In this document: piece by piece, positions 30,051-41,853 of the stretch
How the letters are laid out: each line of letters begins with the position of its first letter
Position numbering within the stretch: position 1 is the stretch's first letter
NCBI RefSeq assembly: GCF_014633365.1
Contig: NC_068345.1
Span: forward strand, 13,338,058 to 13,402,057
DNA length: 64,000 nucleotides
Source: Diospyros lotus
Lineage: Eukaryota > Streptophyta > Magnoliopsida > Ericales > Ebenaceae
Direction of reading: 5' to 3'
Position numbers and translations under genes: made by a program
The notes under the pieces: generated by a model
Databases searched by the model: none
The model's input: the letters and a program-made list of their open reading frames with translations, nothing else
Told to the model about the DNA's origin: nothing

Positions 30051-31468
30051 ACGTCAAAATCACCTTACAAGACCCTTTTTCAATGTTCATATGCAATACA
30101 AGACTAAACTATTCCATAGGGGGTTTAGTATACATACCTCATAGCAATTAGAAGGCCGATGCAGAGGCTAGAATCCTCGTTGGGCAACAACACCTTACTC
30201 CTAAACAATTCCCAAATAGAAATTTGGTTAGACCAAATTGACCCCTGAAAGCACGGAAGGCCTAGTTAGTACATGCTCTAATGATTTGATGAATCCCTCA
30301 ACTCAATCTATGTGCTAGCCAGAGAGAGTGAGGGAGATTGGGATGAAAAATGGGTTCAAAATGATGAAAAGTTCCAACCTAATAATAGTCTCATTGCTAT
30401 GATGGAATTGCTACTATAGCGATATGAACAAAAGAGTAATGGAGGAAGGGGTAAGAAGATAGGGTTTCAGAACTCTCTTGAGGGAAAAGAACAACTTAGG
30501 TTGAGAGAGAATTGCACAAGCCAGACCTCTTCTCATTTTCCATTCTCATATATCATATATTTACATACCCAAAAAGGAAACCCTAGTCGTTTAGCATAAA
30601 TAGACAAATCGGCCATAAGAGAGAGATAGGAGACTAAGGGGTTACAAGGACGCATACCATGGTCCTCTCATCCTCCTATCATCCTCTTGTGCCACATGCC
30701 CCTCTTTCCATTACAAATATGACAAATCGATCAATGATTCGCGACCTTATGTAATAGAAATTGTCAACAGTTCTAAAGGAACTCTTGACCATTTGGCTCA
30801 ACTGGTTGACAGAATCGGTTGATAACCTTCAAGGGCTGTCAATCATTTTTTTTTTTTCCATTCGACTAAGTTTCCATAAATTGCATATAGGCTCGCCATT
30901 AACACTTAATGACCCTTTCACCATTCCATGATGAAACCGAGACCCTTGTTAACTTTTAACAACATGCCTAGCAACTCTTGACATTTGCTCCTTATTAATT
31001 TGATCATTGAACCCAATCTGTTAACTTTTAATGGTGACATTATTAACTTTTAATAAGGATTTCAGATTTGATCACTTAGTCAACCACACACCTAGATATG
31101 CGTGTGACCTTTTAGGTTCACTACTAAGTAGCAATCAATACATGTTAAACTCTTTGACGTCGACTAAATATTTTGGCTTACAACAAGTATCTCTCCATCT
31201 CCCTGATATACCCTGAAAGACCCTCAATGACAACTAGATTATGTCAGGGTGATCCTACCAGTAATGAAGTCTTACTTCATAATAGAACCTATTTGAGCTT
31301 TTGATTGTCGTATTCTATAATCCCTCCATCGGTTATCATCTCGATCGAGTGAGAGTCATTAGACTGATTAAATTCACTAACTCGATGACTATGCCAAAAT
31401 CAGTTTGGTGAGATTGAGATGACACATCAAAACTCCTTTCGACATTGAACACTTTCAATCAAGTGTAC

Positions 31469-34129
31469 TGTAATACCCCATTTCGGTATAATGTTGCCAG
31501 GCAATTTAGATGAATTTAAAATACCAAAAAATGGGTTGATAGTAAAATAAGTCATCGAAATCAATTGAAGGGAGTGCCTTAGAACTTAGATATCAAAGGA
31601 AAATGATATAGTATTAACTTGGGTCTCGAGACATGATTTTTAGCATCGAAAGAAATTAAATCAAAAATTGTTTCTGGTACAATTAAAAATACAGCTTCAA
31701 TTCAGGTTGAAAAATCAAATCATCATAGGAGACTCCCGGGAAGTCAATGGAACCTTAAGGGGGCTCCAGTTTTTCGTAAGGATCAACCCTTGAATGATTT
31801 CAAAACAAAACAAAGGTCTGGTGAGGGTGCAGGGATGAAATTGTCCTTATTGATATGAATTATTAATTTTGGATTTCGTTATCGTAATGCAAATTAATTT
31901 GATGTTTGAGGATATAAATGCAATTAGAGAATTATCTAAGTGAAATAGAGATGAATCTTGGGATTTAAATGTGTAATTTTTCTATTATTATGGGGTAATA
32001 TAAAGTGATATATATATATACATATATAGCTATGCGCGTGTGTGAGTGAGGCGGCAGAAAGTTGCAAAGTTGCTACTAGCTGGAAAACTAATTGCAGACA
32101 AAATTAGAGGAAAATCTAGAGTAGATAAGCTGAGAAATATTTTCTCTGAGATAAGATAGGATGTTAAGTGTATAATACATATATATATATACATATCCTT
32201 ATTGTGAGTAGCAGAAAAATACTAGGAAAGAATGGCCAAATGATTTACAGAAAGCAAATGCGTGAGCAGAGAGAGAGGTGAGGACTTGGGAGAGAGCAAA
32301 GAGAGATCGAGAGAGAGTGAGAGAGAAATGAGGGATTGAGAGGGAGAGTTGCAGCGGCCATGGCTGCGAGCAACAAGTCGCAAATAGCGACTGGGCGGCG
32401 GTCGAGCATGCAGCGACGACCTAAGGTAGTGGTCTCGGGAGGAAGCAATGGCTGGAGGCGGCCGTTTGGCTGTCGGGGTTGGCAGCCGCTAGAGGGTAGC
32501 AACCATGGCCGCAAGCAGCGGCTATGGCCGCCCGGTTGGACGGTGAATCAGCGTTAGGTAGTAGCCGCGATGCTGCTGGAAAGGGTGGGACGGCTACCGG
32601 TGAGGTCGGGGAACGCCGGCGGTAGCCGGTGATGGAGGCAGGAGCCGGCAGATGGTGCACACAAGAGGCGGAAGCTGCTATGCATGCATGAAGTAGGGAA
32701 GGAGAAGAAGAAGGGAAGAAAAAAAAGAAAAAGAAGAAAAGAAAGAAAGAAAACAAAAAAAAAAAAAAAGAAGAAAAAGAAAGAAAAATTATGAAAAAAA
32801 TAGAGAAAAATTTCAGAAAAATCCTAAAAAATTCTAGGAATTTATTTGGGGCTATAGGAGCATGTCAAGGCAATGAAATTATTCAAATGTGAGTTTCGAG
32901 GCTAGTACACGCATACTGAGGAAGTCGAGAGGCTAAGATGAGGTGAGTAAAATTTTCTAGAAAATGCTATAAATTCAAGAATGTATTTTATGAATAGTTA
33001 TAGTATAATATTTGAGAAAATAATTGAGAAACGTTTAGTTTGGATTTATTGAGGAAAAATAGGAAGAAATAGAGAGAAAAATAAAGAAATTGCTAGAAAT
33101 TATGAAAAAATAGGTTTTAATGCTTATTTAAATAAATATGATGATTAAGGTGTTTTGAGGCTTAAGTTGAAGTGACTTGTGCGAATTTTGAGGTTGACAC
33201 GCAAAACGAGGTGATGCACGTATTTCGAGGTAAGACATGAATATCGAGGTAGCCTGATAAGCTTTAGAAGATAAGTGGTACTTCCCAACTAGATTTAGTT
33301 TTATGAAAATGCTTGGTTTGTAAGTTGTTCAACTCCAAAATCCAATTTTAAGTAAATGATTTTATCATGTTGTCATGCCTTGATGTGAGTATATCATGTA
33401 GATTGCATTTACATGTTTTGATGATGAAGTATGCATATAAGCATGATGAGATTCACGGTCATACGTTGCATGGGTTTGGGATTAGGTACTGGCTCCGTTA
33501 CTTTACCAAGGGTGCACCCATACACCTCGGTCTGGCAGGGAGACTGTAAAAATGGCAAGTAATCTTAAGGTGCAGTCAACCCAACACATGAGAGTTATGA
33601 TGTTATGTGCATTGCATACATACATGAGCATTAAATGTTTTGTTCCCTTACTTAGATGATTCATCATCTAACTTGGGCTTTGCCTCTACAATATTCAAAC
33701 GTTTCAGATAAAGATTGTAGCAGAAACGAGATGAATGAGGTATGAAATGGCATTTTGCAAAGTGCATGATGAGTTGTATGATAAGTTGAATGTATGTTAT
33801 GTAGCCCATGTATTTAAGTTTTGCTACTTTGAATTCTGAATGTTTTGAGGAATGATGATGTATAGACTCATTTATAGTTAATGATGATGTATAACCTTAT
33901 TTATGGTTAGTGAGAATATAATAATTGATTTATGATTAATGTTAAGATATTAGGTTTGATTCTATCTTCCGCATTTAATATTTGTGTTGATTCTGTTTCA
34001 AGATAAATGTATGAAAATTTTGGGATGAATAAGACCAATGATATGGTTTAGTTTTAGTAGTATTGAAAAAAAAAATTATTATTCCAGAATTGTCATGAGT
34101 TTAACGCGCTCGAAAAACGGGGCGTTACA
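31469..34129 (+). mobile_element. Solo LTR, gypsy type, TSD TGTAC
   Basis: A 2661 bp unit begins TGTAATACCCC and ends GGGGCGTTACA, flanked by perfect TGTAC at 31464-31468 and 34130-34134. It shares with the first LTR a TATA-like run (about 32008-32030), a GC-rich block (about 32340-32660) and a following purine-rich tract (32690-32800). The hairpin TTAGATGA-TTCA-TCATCTAA is at 33652-33671, followed by GGGC-TTT-GCCT and AATATTCAAACGTTTC. Frames at 32245-32756 lie in the GC-rich block and are not genes. Confidence 0.88.
33652..33671 (+). promoter_or_regulatory. Conserved LTR hairpin, TTAG class
   Basis: The stem is TTAGATGA/TCATCTAA with loop TTCA, 8 perfect pairs. Equivalent hairpins with changed arms are at 22318-22337 (TTAGAAG/CTTCTAA) and 35419-35438 (TTAGATG/CATCTAA). 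All three are followed in their own orientation by a short second inverted repeat and an AATATTCAAACGTT-like block. Confidence 0.6.
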
Positions 34130-35047
34130 TGTACCCTAGCTAGTGGATTCTTTAATCAAAACCACCAATAATTGCATAGGATGTTCATCTCAAGTCGGAG
34201 GTTGATAGATCCCATTAGCAATCACCTGCCTTCATATACCATTACACAGGGACCACACAGTGCATCTCTCACCCAGTAACTGGATGGTTCTTAGCAACGA
34301 CAAATCCATGACACCAACATACAAGACAACTGTGTTGCCTCCGATCTAAGGACCAGTAACACAATCGAAGCCTGTGATAGATCATAGATCTTCTTAGCTA
34401 TGTGATCTATCACATGTGTCACATTCAGTAGATGTCCCACTAGCATATGCTAACATGTATACTATATCCATCTCATGGATTATGCCATGCGACTTATTAT
34501 CCTTTATCATTAGCATTTCATACTAATCAAAGGTAATGTCAATTGTGCTAATCCGTACTCGACTAATCATAGTCCCCTTTTGAGAAGTCTAAGGATTGGT
34601 AATTATCAATAAGATATCCTTAATACAAAGGTTCTTAGTCACATATTCTTAACACTTGAGAATAAGACCTTTAATAGGAAATCTAGGGACTCATTCATAT
34701 ATAATGATTGGAGATCTATGAATGAAGATATGACCTTAAAATATGAAAACACATTTTATTATATATGAAAGAATTTCATCATTAAACCCATTATTACAAT
34801 TGCTAGGTGCCATTTAAATCTAGTATTAAGGGATTAACACTAACAATTCTACTGGCTGACTATGAGCAACTCCAATAGAGCTATTAAGACTTGAAAAGAG
34901 GTAATGATGAATTAAGAAGGTATAATGAGGAAAATGCTCGAGTAGTGCGTGGGCTAACTTTTCTACTACAAGAACTTATGCCTGATGTTGAGCTGCCTCA
35001 CACTAAACCCCAGCCAACCAAAGGAAGAAGGTAGCCATCACACTATG

Positions 35048-37344
35048 TGTAACACCCCACTTTTCCAAGCGTGTTATAACTTAGGAAATTCCTGGCTAAA
35101 CAATTCCAACATAAAAAAAAAACTCCAAAAATTTCCATCTACCATTCATTTGTCTCGAATGAGAATCATCAGAAACATCAAATGCGAAAGCTTAGAATCG
35201 AATCTTAATTTTAACATTAACCATAAATAAGGTTATACATCATCATCTTTCAAAAAGTTTAGAATTCAAGGTAGCAGAACTGTAAAAACATAGGTTGAAT
35301 ATACATATAGCCAATACATCATGCACTTTTACTAAGTGCCATCACATGTCTCTTTCATTCTCGTTTCTACTATAATCTTCATCTGGAACGTTTGAATATT
35401 CTAGGGGCATAGCCCAAGTTAGATGGTTAATCATCTAAGTGAGGTTTCATTTAATAAAATCTCATACGTGACTTGCAAGTGCAAAATGCATCATCCTTCC
35501 TTTCGTGCTAATTATCATTTTGCGACCCTACTTCCAAGGGTGGGATATGCTTACAACATCCATGATAGATTAGTGATATCATAATGTTAATTATCATTTA
35601 TGCAACCCTACTTCCAAGGGCAGGATGTACTTACATCATCCATGATAGATTAGCGATATCATCATTCCACATGCGATACATGCCAAATAAATATTATGAA
35701 TGTACATATGCATCACAACACATCATATGAATGCATTTCTAAATGTATTATGCATCTCAACACATGATAATATGAAAAATAATGCATTTTCGTATTATTT
35801 TGGAAAATAATCATTTAGGTAAGAACACTCACCTTGAACGTATTTAAGAATATATTGATTCTCGTGCTAGGCTTCTAATGTACTCAATTCAGAATTTCAG
35901 TGTACCCTGACCATCATATTTATTCAAGGATATCAATATTCTATTTTCCCTAATTTTCTCATAATTTTCCTCTATTTCTTCATATTTTTTTCTCAATAAT
36001 TCCACACTAAATAATTCCTCAACATTTTCCTAATTTTCTTACTACCACAATTCGTAAAATCATTTCTGAGAAAAATCACTCATCTTGACTTAGCCTCTCA
36101 AGCTTTCTCGATATGCGTGCCTTAACCTCAGAACACGTGCCCGAACAACTTCTCGACTTCGAGCTTACTCCTCCAGCCTCAAATTAATTTTTAGAATTTT
36201 TTGAAATTTTTCAAAAAAATTTCTACATTTTTGTCCTTTTTTTCCTATTTTCTTTCTTTCTTTCTTTATTTTCCTTTTTCTTGTTCTCTTTTTCTTCTCT
36301 TCTCCTTCCTCATTCTTCTTCCTCCAGCGCATGACCACACCACGCACATAGCATTGTCGTCACCATGGCTAACTATCGACCCTTTTGCCCCCTTCACTCG
36401 TCTTCTACGCGGGCCACCGTGGCTCGACCGCCAGTCGTATAAGGCTGCCACCACGACCCCCTGTTCATTGTTTGTTGCCATAGTTGAATTTGGCCATTCC
36501 AGGCCAACTTTGACCGTGCCGCTGCGTCGCTGCTCCTCACGGCTGCTCCATGGTCACCATCGTTGGCCACCATCGCATCCATTGCAACTGGTCACCTTGG
36601 CTGCTATTCGCCCGACCACTCATCTTTTTCTCTCAGCTTTTTGCCTGCCTTTTTCAATTCCATGATGCGCCCCTTATAAACACACCTAATGCTTGGGCTC
36701 CAAGCTATATATATATAATTCTTCCTATGTGCTTTCATCTTTCACCTACAGACTTTGGCCACGACCACGAATATATTTAATTTGATATTATGTTATATAA
36801 CATATTATGTAATATAATATCTTAGAAAATTATTTATTTAATTCTAAAGTGTCTTCATCATCTTGCTCGGGTATTTTTCTCTAATTATAATTACACTCTC
36901 AGACATTAAATTAATAATCATCGAGACTCTTAAAATCCAAGATTAAAAATTCCAAGTTACTCAATAAGCACGTTTTTGCCATGGTGTCCTCACTGGACTA
37001 TCATTTCGTCCTAAAATCAATTCAGGGTTGATCCTTACAAAAAATCGGAGCCCCCTTAGGGTTCTGTTGTCTTTTCGAAAGTCCCTTACGATCATTCAAT
37101 TTTTCAAGCTGTATTTTAGCTGTACCAAAAACTGTCCCCATTTTAATTTCTTTCAGCGTCATAAATCTCGTCTCGAGACACTGGTCAATATCATGTCCTT
37201 CTTCTAAGTTTCTAAGTTCTGGGGTACTTCTTTCCATGGATTCGATTTATTACACTGACTTATAGTTCTCTAAACTGCTTCATAGTCACTTGAAACATTC
37301 CTAAAAATTTCAAAAGTTATTTTATTTTATTTTGGGGTGTTACA
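35048..37344 (-). mobile_element. Solo LTR, gypsy type, minus orientation
   Basis: A 2297 bp unit begins TGTAACACCCC and ends TTGGGGTGTTACA, flanked by CTATG (35043-35047) and TTATG (37345-37349), a duplication with one change. The hairpin at 35419-35438 and the block CGTTTGAATATT before it show it is a reversed relative of 31469-34129. A reversed TATA run is at about 36706-36717, the GC-rich block at about 36350-36600 and a pyrimidine tract at 36235-36330. It interrupts the Tat-like element. The + frame 36201-36665 is inside it and not a gene. Confidence 0.82.
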
Positions 37345-37539
37345 TTATGAAAGGATAAAGGGAAGCCATCAAGGAGCCCAGATAGAGGCGTCCCTACCCC
37401 ATACTTAGACGTTAGCTTAGGGAGATTCACGAGTCAAGCTATTGTAACAAATAAGAAAAATAGTGATGAATGAAGAAACAATTGAGAGTACTCCATGTAA
37501 GGGAAATGAGTGGCTAAATCGGGCCCTTTTCTTATGCTC

Positions 37540-38480
37540 ACTTGTCATGGAGACTACTGCTCAAGAACCACTTAAGGCCACCGATGTCAAGCGATTGATT
37601 GAGGAAGTTCTGGAATAGAAGAAAGTACTAACAACCCATCAAGAGGTGTCCACAAAAGGGTTACCACTTTCTGATGAATTCCTTAAGCAACCTGCACAAC
37701 TTGGGTTTAAACTCCCACAATTTTCAGTATACTTTGGAAGGGAGGACCCAAAACAACATATGCAGCGATTTAAAGCCATTACCATGCTACATGGTTGGGA
37801 CGAAGTGACCAGATGTTGGGCATTTCCCTTTTCCCTAGCAAACCAAGCACACTAGTGGTTCACTAAGCTATCAGCCATACACATTGGGTCTTTCAACCAA
37901 ATGAAAAAGAATTTATAGAAGCATTTGTGGCACACATAGCCAAAAAGAAAGATTCAACCTACTTAATGATCACTTGGCAAAGGCCAAATGAATCTTTCAA
38001 GCATTACGTTTAGCGCTTTTAGAGTGCTACCTTGGAAGTCAAGGACCTGTTAACTAGCTTAGTAGTGGTCACTATACTATAGGGAATAACATTCTCTTCG
38101 CTAAGAGAATCCCTAGATTTGCTCAACCCTCCTTATTAGCGGACATGTTTTTTTGAGCGAACTAGTTTGTGGTACAGATGGAGATATTAAATACATATGA
38201 AACAAAGAAAAGGGATAGGAAAATAGATAAGGGGCCCAATAGAGCTAAAAAAATAATTCGCCAAGGAGAGGACTACCACAAGTAATAGTTCTGAAACTTC
38301 ACACTCTCATTAAGTCAAGGGTTGCTATCTTCTCTCCATAGCTCACATAGGCTAATTAACTTCCCCTCACCAAAACCAACCACTGGGGGGAGGGGGACCT
38401 TAATGCCTTTTGTAAGTTTCATGAATGCCCCAGGAACTCTACTAAGCAATGTAGAGAGCTAAGTAAACCAAATTGAGTAG
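37540..38480 (+). pseudogene. Tat-like gag (retrotransposon gag domain and zinc knuckle remnant)
   Basis: The frame 37646-37855 has GREDPKQHMQRFKAITMLHGW, typical of the Tat/Athila gag core (given by position beyond its first half). It continues past stops with a LKQ/FKH-type region to about 38200, and CKFHECPRNSTKQC near 38412-38455 looks like a degraded zinc knuckle. The same core is present in the second Tat-like gag at 61960-62880 and aligns along its length. Several in-frame stops and a frameshift make it non-functional. Confidence 0.75.
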
Positions 38481-38720
38481 TTAACCCGTCAAGAGAAGTT
38501 ATACCACTTCCTACTTGACAAACCAAGGCCACAGCTCGACAGAAGACGAGGACAAAGATAGATAAATAGGAGATGACTTCCCAGACCAAGGCTGGGCAAT
38601 CAGAGAGGCCAAAATAATCAACATCCTAGGGGTAGAGAAGAAGAATGAGATCAGAGAAGGGATGAGACAACTATAGCCCTAAAAGGAAATGACAATGAGC
38701 CTACCATAGAACAAATTCAC

Positions 38721-39180
38721 ATGATCTCAAGGGTCGATAACATGGTTGGAGATTTATCAATATCTCAAAAAGCTTGTGCTTACCAGGCGTTGCATGTAGA
38801 CTTGGTCACTCTGATAGAAGAAGATGAGGATCCCATTATATTCACCCCACACGATGAAGGAGAAGTGTTGATGCCCTATGATGACCCTCTGGTGATCTCG
38901 ACAGTAATAGCCAAACACCCTATTGAATGAATCCTTGTGGACAGTGGAAGCTTAGTCAACCTCTTGTATTGGAATTGTTTTGAGTGAATGCACATTGCAC
39001 ATGACCAATTGAAGATTGTTTCATCCCCCTTATATAGTTTAACAAGAGAAGTCGTGTTGGTAGTCGAGTTCATTCAGTTGCCAATTACCTTGGGAGAGCA
39101 CCCCTGGAGAGTTACCCGGTAGGTTAACTTAATGGTGGTCAGGACACACTCCCCTGCCTATAATGTGATCCTAGGTTGAT
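38721..39180 (+). pseudogene. Tat-like aspartic protease remnant
   Basis: The frame has FTPHDEGEVLMPYDDPLVI and, after a stop, ILVDSGSLVNLLYW. The VDSGS is the aspartic protease active-site motif in the form used by Tat-type gypsy elements (usually VDNGSSADIL). It lies about 250 bases after the zinc-knuckle remnant, the usual gag-protease order. Confidence 0.72.
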
Positions 39181-39599
39181 CCCTTATAAACAACATGAGG
39201 ATCGTCATATCACCTGGTTACTTATTAATGAAATTCTCCACGCCTTAGCGGGTCAGCCAAATCCGTGGAGATTAGAAAAAAGTGCAAGTGTGCTATGTCA
39301 CTTCAACAAAAAGCACCAAGGGTAAGGAAAAGGTAGCCTCAAAGGAGACATTAATGATTAGTGGGTAAACCCTCAACAATCTAAAGCCTTAGCCTATTGA
39401 AACTCTCAAGGTAGTTTCCTTGGATGTCAATGACAAAGAAAGGCTAATATTGTCTAAGTGGGAAAAAGAGGAAATTGTCAAATGCTTACGATCTCATGCA
39501 TACATATTTTCTTGGTTGCATGCTGACATGCTTGTGAAAGATCTAAAAATTATCTCTTAGCATTTGAATGTCCAAATAGATGCTAAGCTAGTGTAACCA

Positions 39600-39812
39600 A
39601 AAAAAAAAAAAAAATGACATATAGCCCCGTATCGACTTACATGTTTGGAAAAAAAAGGTTAACAAACTCCTAGAAGCGGGCTTCATCTGAGAAGTGCTTT
39701 ACCCGGAGTGGTTGGCTAATGTGGTTATGGTCAAGAAACCCAATAGAAATTAGTGGGTATGTGTTGATTTAACTGACCTTAACAAGTCTTGTCCCAAGGA
39801 CACCTACCATTT
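39600..39812 (+). pseudogene. Start of Tat-like reverse transcriptase, cut by an LTR
   Basis: In shifting frames the sequence reads like the entry of a Tat RT: LLEAGFI-type, YPEWLANVVMVKKPN and DLNKSCPKDTY. It stops at 39812 where TGTAACACCCCGG of the next LTR begins. The catalytic part is not present in this window. A run of A at 39599-39614 interrupts the upstream part. Confidence 0.7.
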
Positions 39813-41405
39813 TGTAACACCCCGGTCCCATTCGCGGGTGTTACCGATGATAATCTCCTGGATTCCTCGCCCCAAAGCCCGAATTTGAAGGGTAGACTAT
39901 GTTTCATGATGAAACGCCCTAGGTGGGAACTAGGCTTCGTCTGGCCCTTCGCTTACCCAGGATCCATAAACACCCTAGGACCTTGCGAGTTTCTTATGAA
40001 CGAAGAAATAACCCGCTACACCGCCCAAGGGCTTCAAGAGCTAGACTAAGGGGAAACTCATACTCAAAAAATCCTCCAATTTTCCAACATTTCATCACAC
40101 CTTCGGGGAATTTTATAGTTTTTTCTATAGCCCAAAATCTCCCAAAATTGGGCCCTATTATTCTCCCTTTTATTTCCCTAATTTTAGAATTTTTTCTCTT
40201 TTTTTTTTTCCGCATGGGCCCCACGGCCGATTGGGCCCTCCCTGGGCCCGATCGCGCGTTGCCTGGGGCGGCCGCAGCCCGCGGCCGCGCGGGCTGGCAG
40301 CGCACGCTGGCCGCGCGCACGCGCGCGCCCCTGCTGCTACCCCGGCTTGCCTACTCTAGAAAAGTCCAACAACCTCCCTTTTTGAATTTTCCAATTTTCC
40401 AACACCCAAAAATGCCCAAATTCTCCAGATTTTTCTTTCCATATATACACATCAAAATGTACCCCTTTGGGCTTAAAGAAACCCTTACACAAGGCATATA
40501 CAAATTAGGCAAAAAATTACACCATTTGGAAAAATATACAAAATTCTTCATGCTCAAGCCTCTTTCTCTTGCCAAACCCTTCCATAGCATGCTTCAATAC
40601 CTACAAGAGGTCAAAATAAACCTCATGAGCTCCAAGAGCTCAGTAAGGGTGCAATGACATAAAGTATGAAAATTAACAATATAGATGCCAATGCCATATG
40701 CAAGTGCCTAGGGTTCCAATACCTCAACCATTAAGGTTAAAGGCTTCAACATACCCACCCCAACACACAACTTCATGGCCATGAGTCTCATACACACAAG
40801 CATATGCAAAGCAAGCACAAAAATGTTAAAATGCATACGAGAGTCTTGCTAGCCACCATCCACTTGGGGCTTTCCCCTTACCTCAATACTCCATGGATCT
40901 TCAAGTTTCCAACAACTTCAAGCCTCCAAAATCACTTCCCTTAATTTTCTCAAACTCCTTCATGAAAAACAAGCCTAGGATCATCAAAGGATCCTTTAAA
41001 AATGAAGAATACAAGAAGATTTCATAACTTTTACCTCTAGGCTTCTTGGACTTCTTCTTCTTCTCCCTTTTCTTCTTCTTTCTCTCTTCTTCTTTCTTCC
41101 TTTCTTCATTCAAGTGAATGGGAGAAATCTCTCATCTCTTTCCTTTCTTATATATATATATGAATATATAATTCCATTACCTTTTTGAATTAAAAATAAA
41201 CTTCCATTTTACTTGATCCATGGCTTGCCAAGTGTCATCACCACAATCAAGGCTTAATGGCCAAGTCTTCCCTCTTTCAAGAATACATCTAGGCCATTGG
41301 ATCATGTCTTCCATCTCAAGACACAATTTTTCTTTTCCAATTAATTTACTTTTCTCTTCCAACATCATAAAGGCCTTCATTAATGGTGAGAGACATAAAT
41401 ATTTT
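39813..41405 (-). mobile_element. Partial gypsy LTR fused to a copia LTR
   Basis: The unit begins TGTAACACCCCGG, with an inner inverted copy GGGTGTTAC twenty bases on. It follows the same order as the complete LTRs 44712-47564 and 56140-59099: a GC-rich block (about 40210-40340), AT-rich sequence, and the hairpin TGAGCTC-CAA-GAGCTCA at 40626-40642. Homology to those LTRs ends near AGAGACATAAA at about 41400. The sequence then becomes the copia LTR seen at 10264-11779, so the far end is lost. The 244-residue frame 39923-40657 crosses the LTR and is chance. Confidence 0.75.
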
Positions 41406-41853
41406 CTTTTGGAATTAAAGAAACCCTAGAGCTTCTTATAAATATCCCTTTATGGTTGCCTAAAATATGTGAGAGTCATTATTTGGAATAGTTTTTCAAG
41501 AGTTGAAAAATAATTTCCGTTCACTCTTCTCCGCTTTTTTTGCATCAATTTGAAACATGAGCGTTCTTTTCCGTCCATACACAAGCCGCGAAAAGGAGAA
41601 GGAGCTAGCACTCCTATTCTGCCCTCCTTGCCAACGGATGAGTGCCGCATATCACGAGTTAAAGATCGGATGCTTGAAAGGTTCGAATCTGCGAACAACT
41701 CGAAAATCTAAAGGTTAGATTTATTTTATTTGTATGTGAATGATTTAATTTCGACGTTGATCCAATCGCGGGAATCGGGGTAAGGTTCAAAAATTTTGAA
41801 CTACGCTACTTGCCCCGTAGGGATCTTGCTTTACTTTCAGTGGTATCAGAGCC

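Larger units (their letters stand above)
30430..34845 (-). mobile_element. Copia-type LTR, minus orientation, split by a gypsy solo LTR
   Basis: The right edge reads, on the minus strand, TGTTAGTGTTAATCCC at 34845, a typical copia LTR start. The sequence down to 34134 and from 31468 leftwards is AT-rich and non-coding. Its left edge was not located; 30430 is only where the Tat-like reading stops. Removing the insertion 31469-34129 leaves about 1.7 kb. No polymerase or second LTR was seen, so it is probably solo. Confidence 0.45.
29214..39812 (+). mobile_element. Tat-like Ty3/gypsy element, broken and split by nested LTRs
   Basis: Pieces at 29214-30430, 34846-35047 and 37345-39812 read as one + strand element. 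It has a short LTR tail, a primer-site-like TTTGGTGACGTTTGTGGGAA near 29381 (resembling the TGGCGCCGTTTGTGGGA junction of Tat/Athila elements), gag, zinc-knuckle region, protease and the start of RT. It is interrupted by a copia LTR (about 30430-34845, itself containing 31469-34129) and by the solo LTR 35048-37344. The RT reading is cut at 39812 by another LTR and does not resume in this window. All reading frames contain stops. Confidence 0.7.

Noticed and set aside
36201..36665. + strand frame of 154 residues with a hydrophobic start
   Set aside because: It is inside a solo LTR. The hydrophobic start comes from a pyrimidine tract, and the related LTRs do not keep the frame.
39923..40657. 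Longest continuous + strand frame, 244 residues
   Set aside because: It runs across the GC-rich block and AT-rich part of a gypsy LTR fragment, has no recognisable domain, and its equivalent is broken in the two related LTRs.
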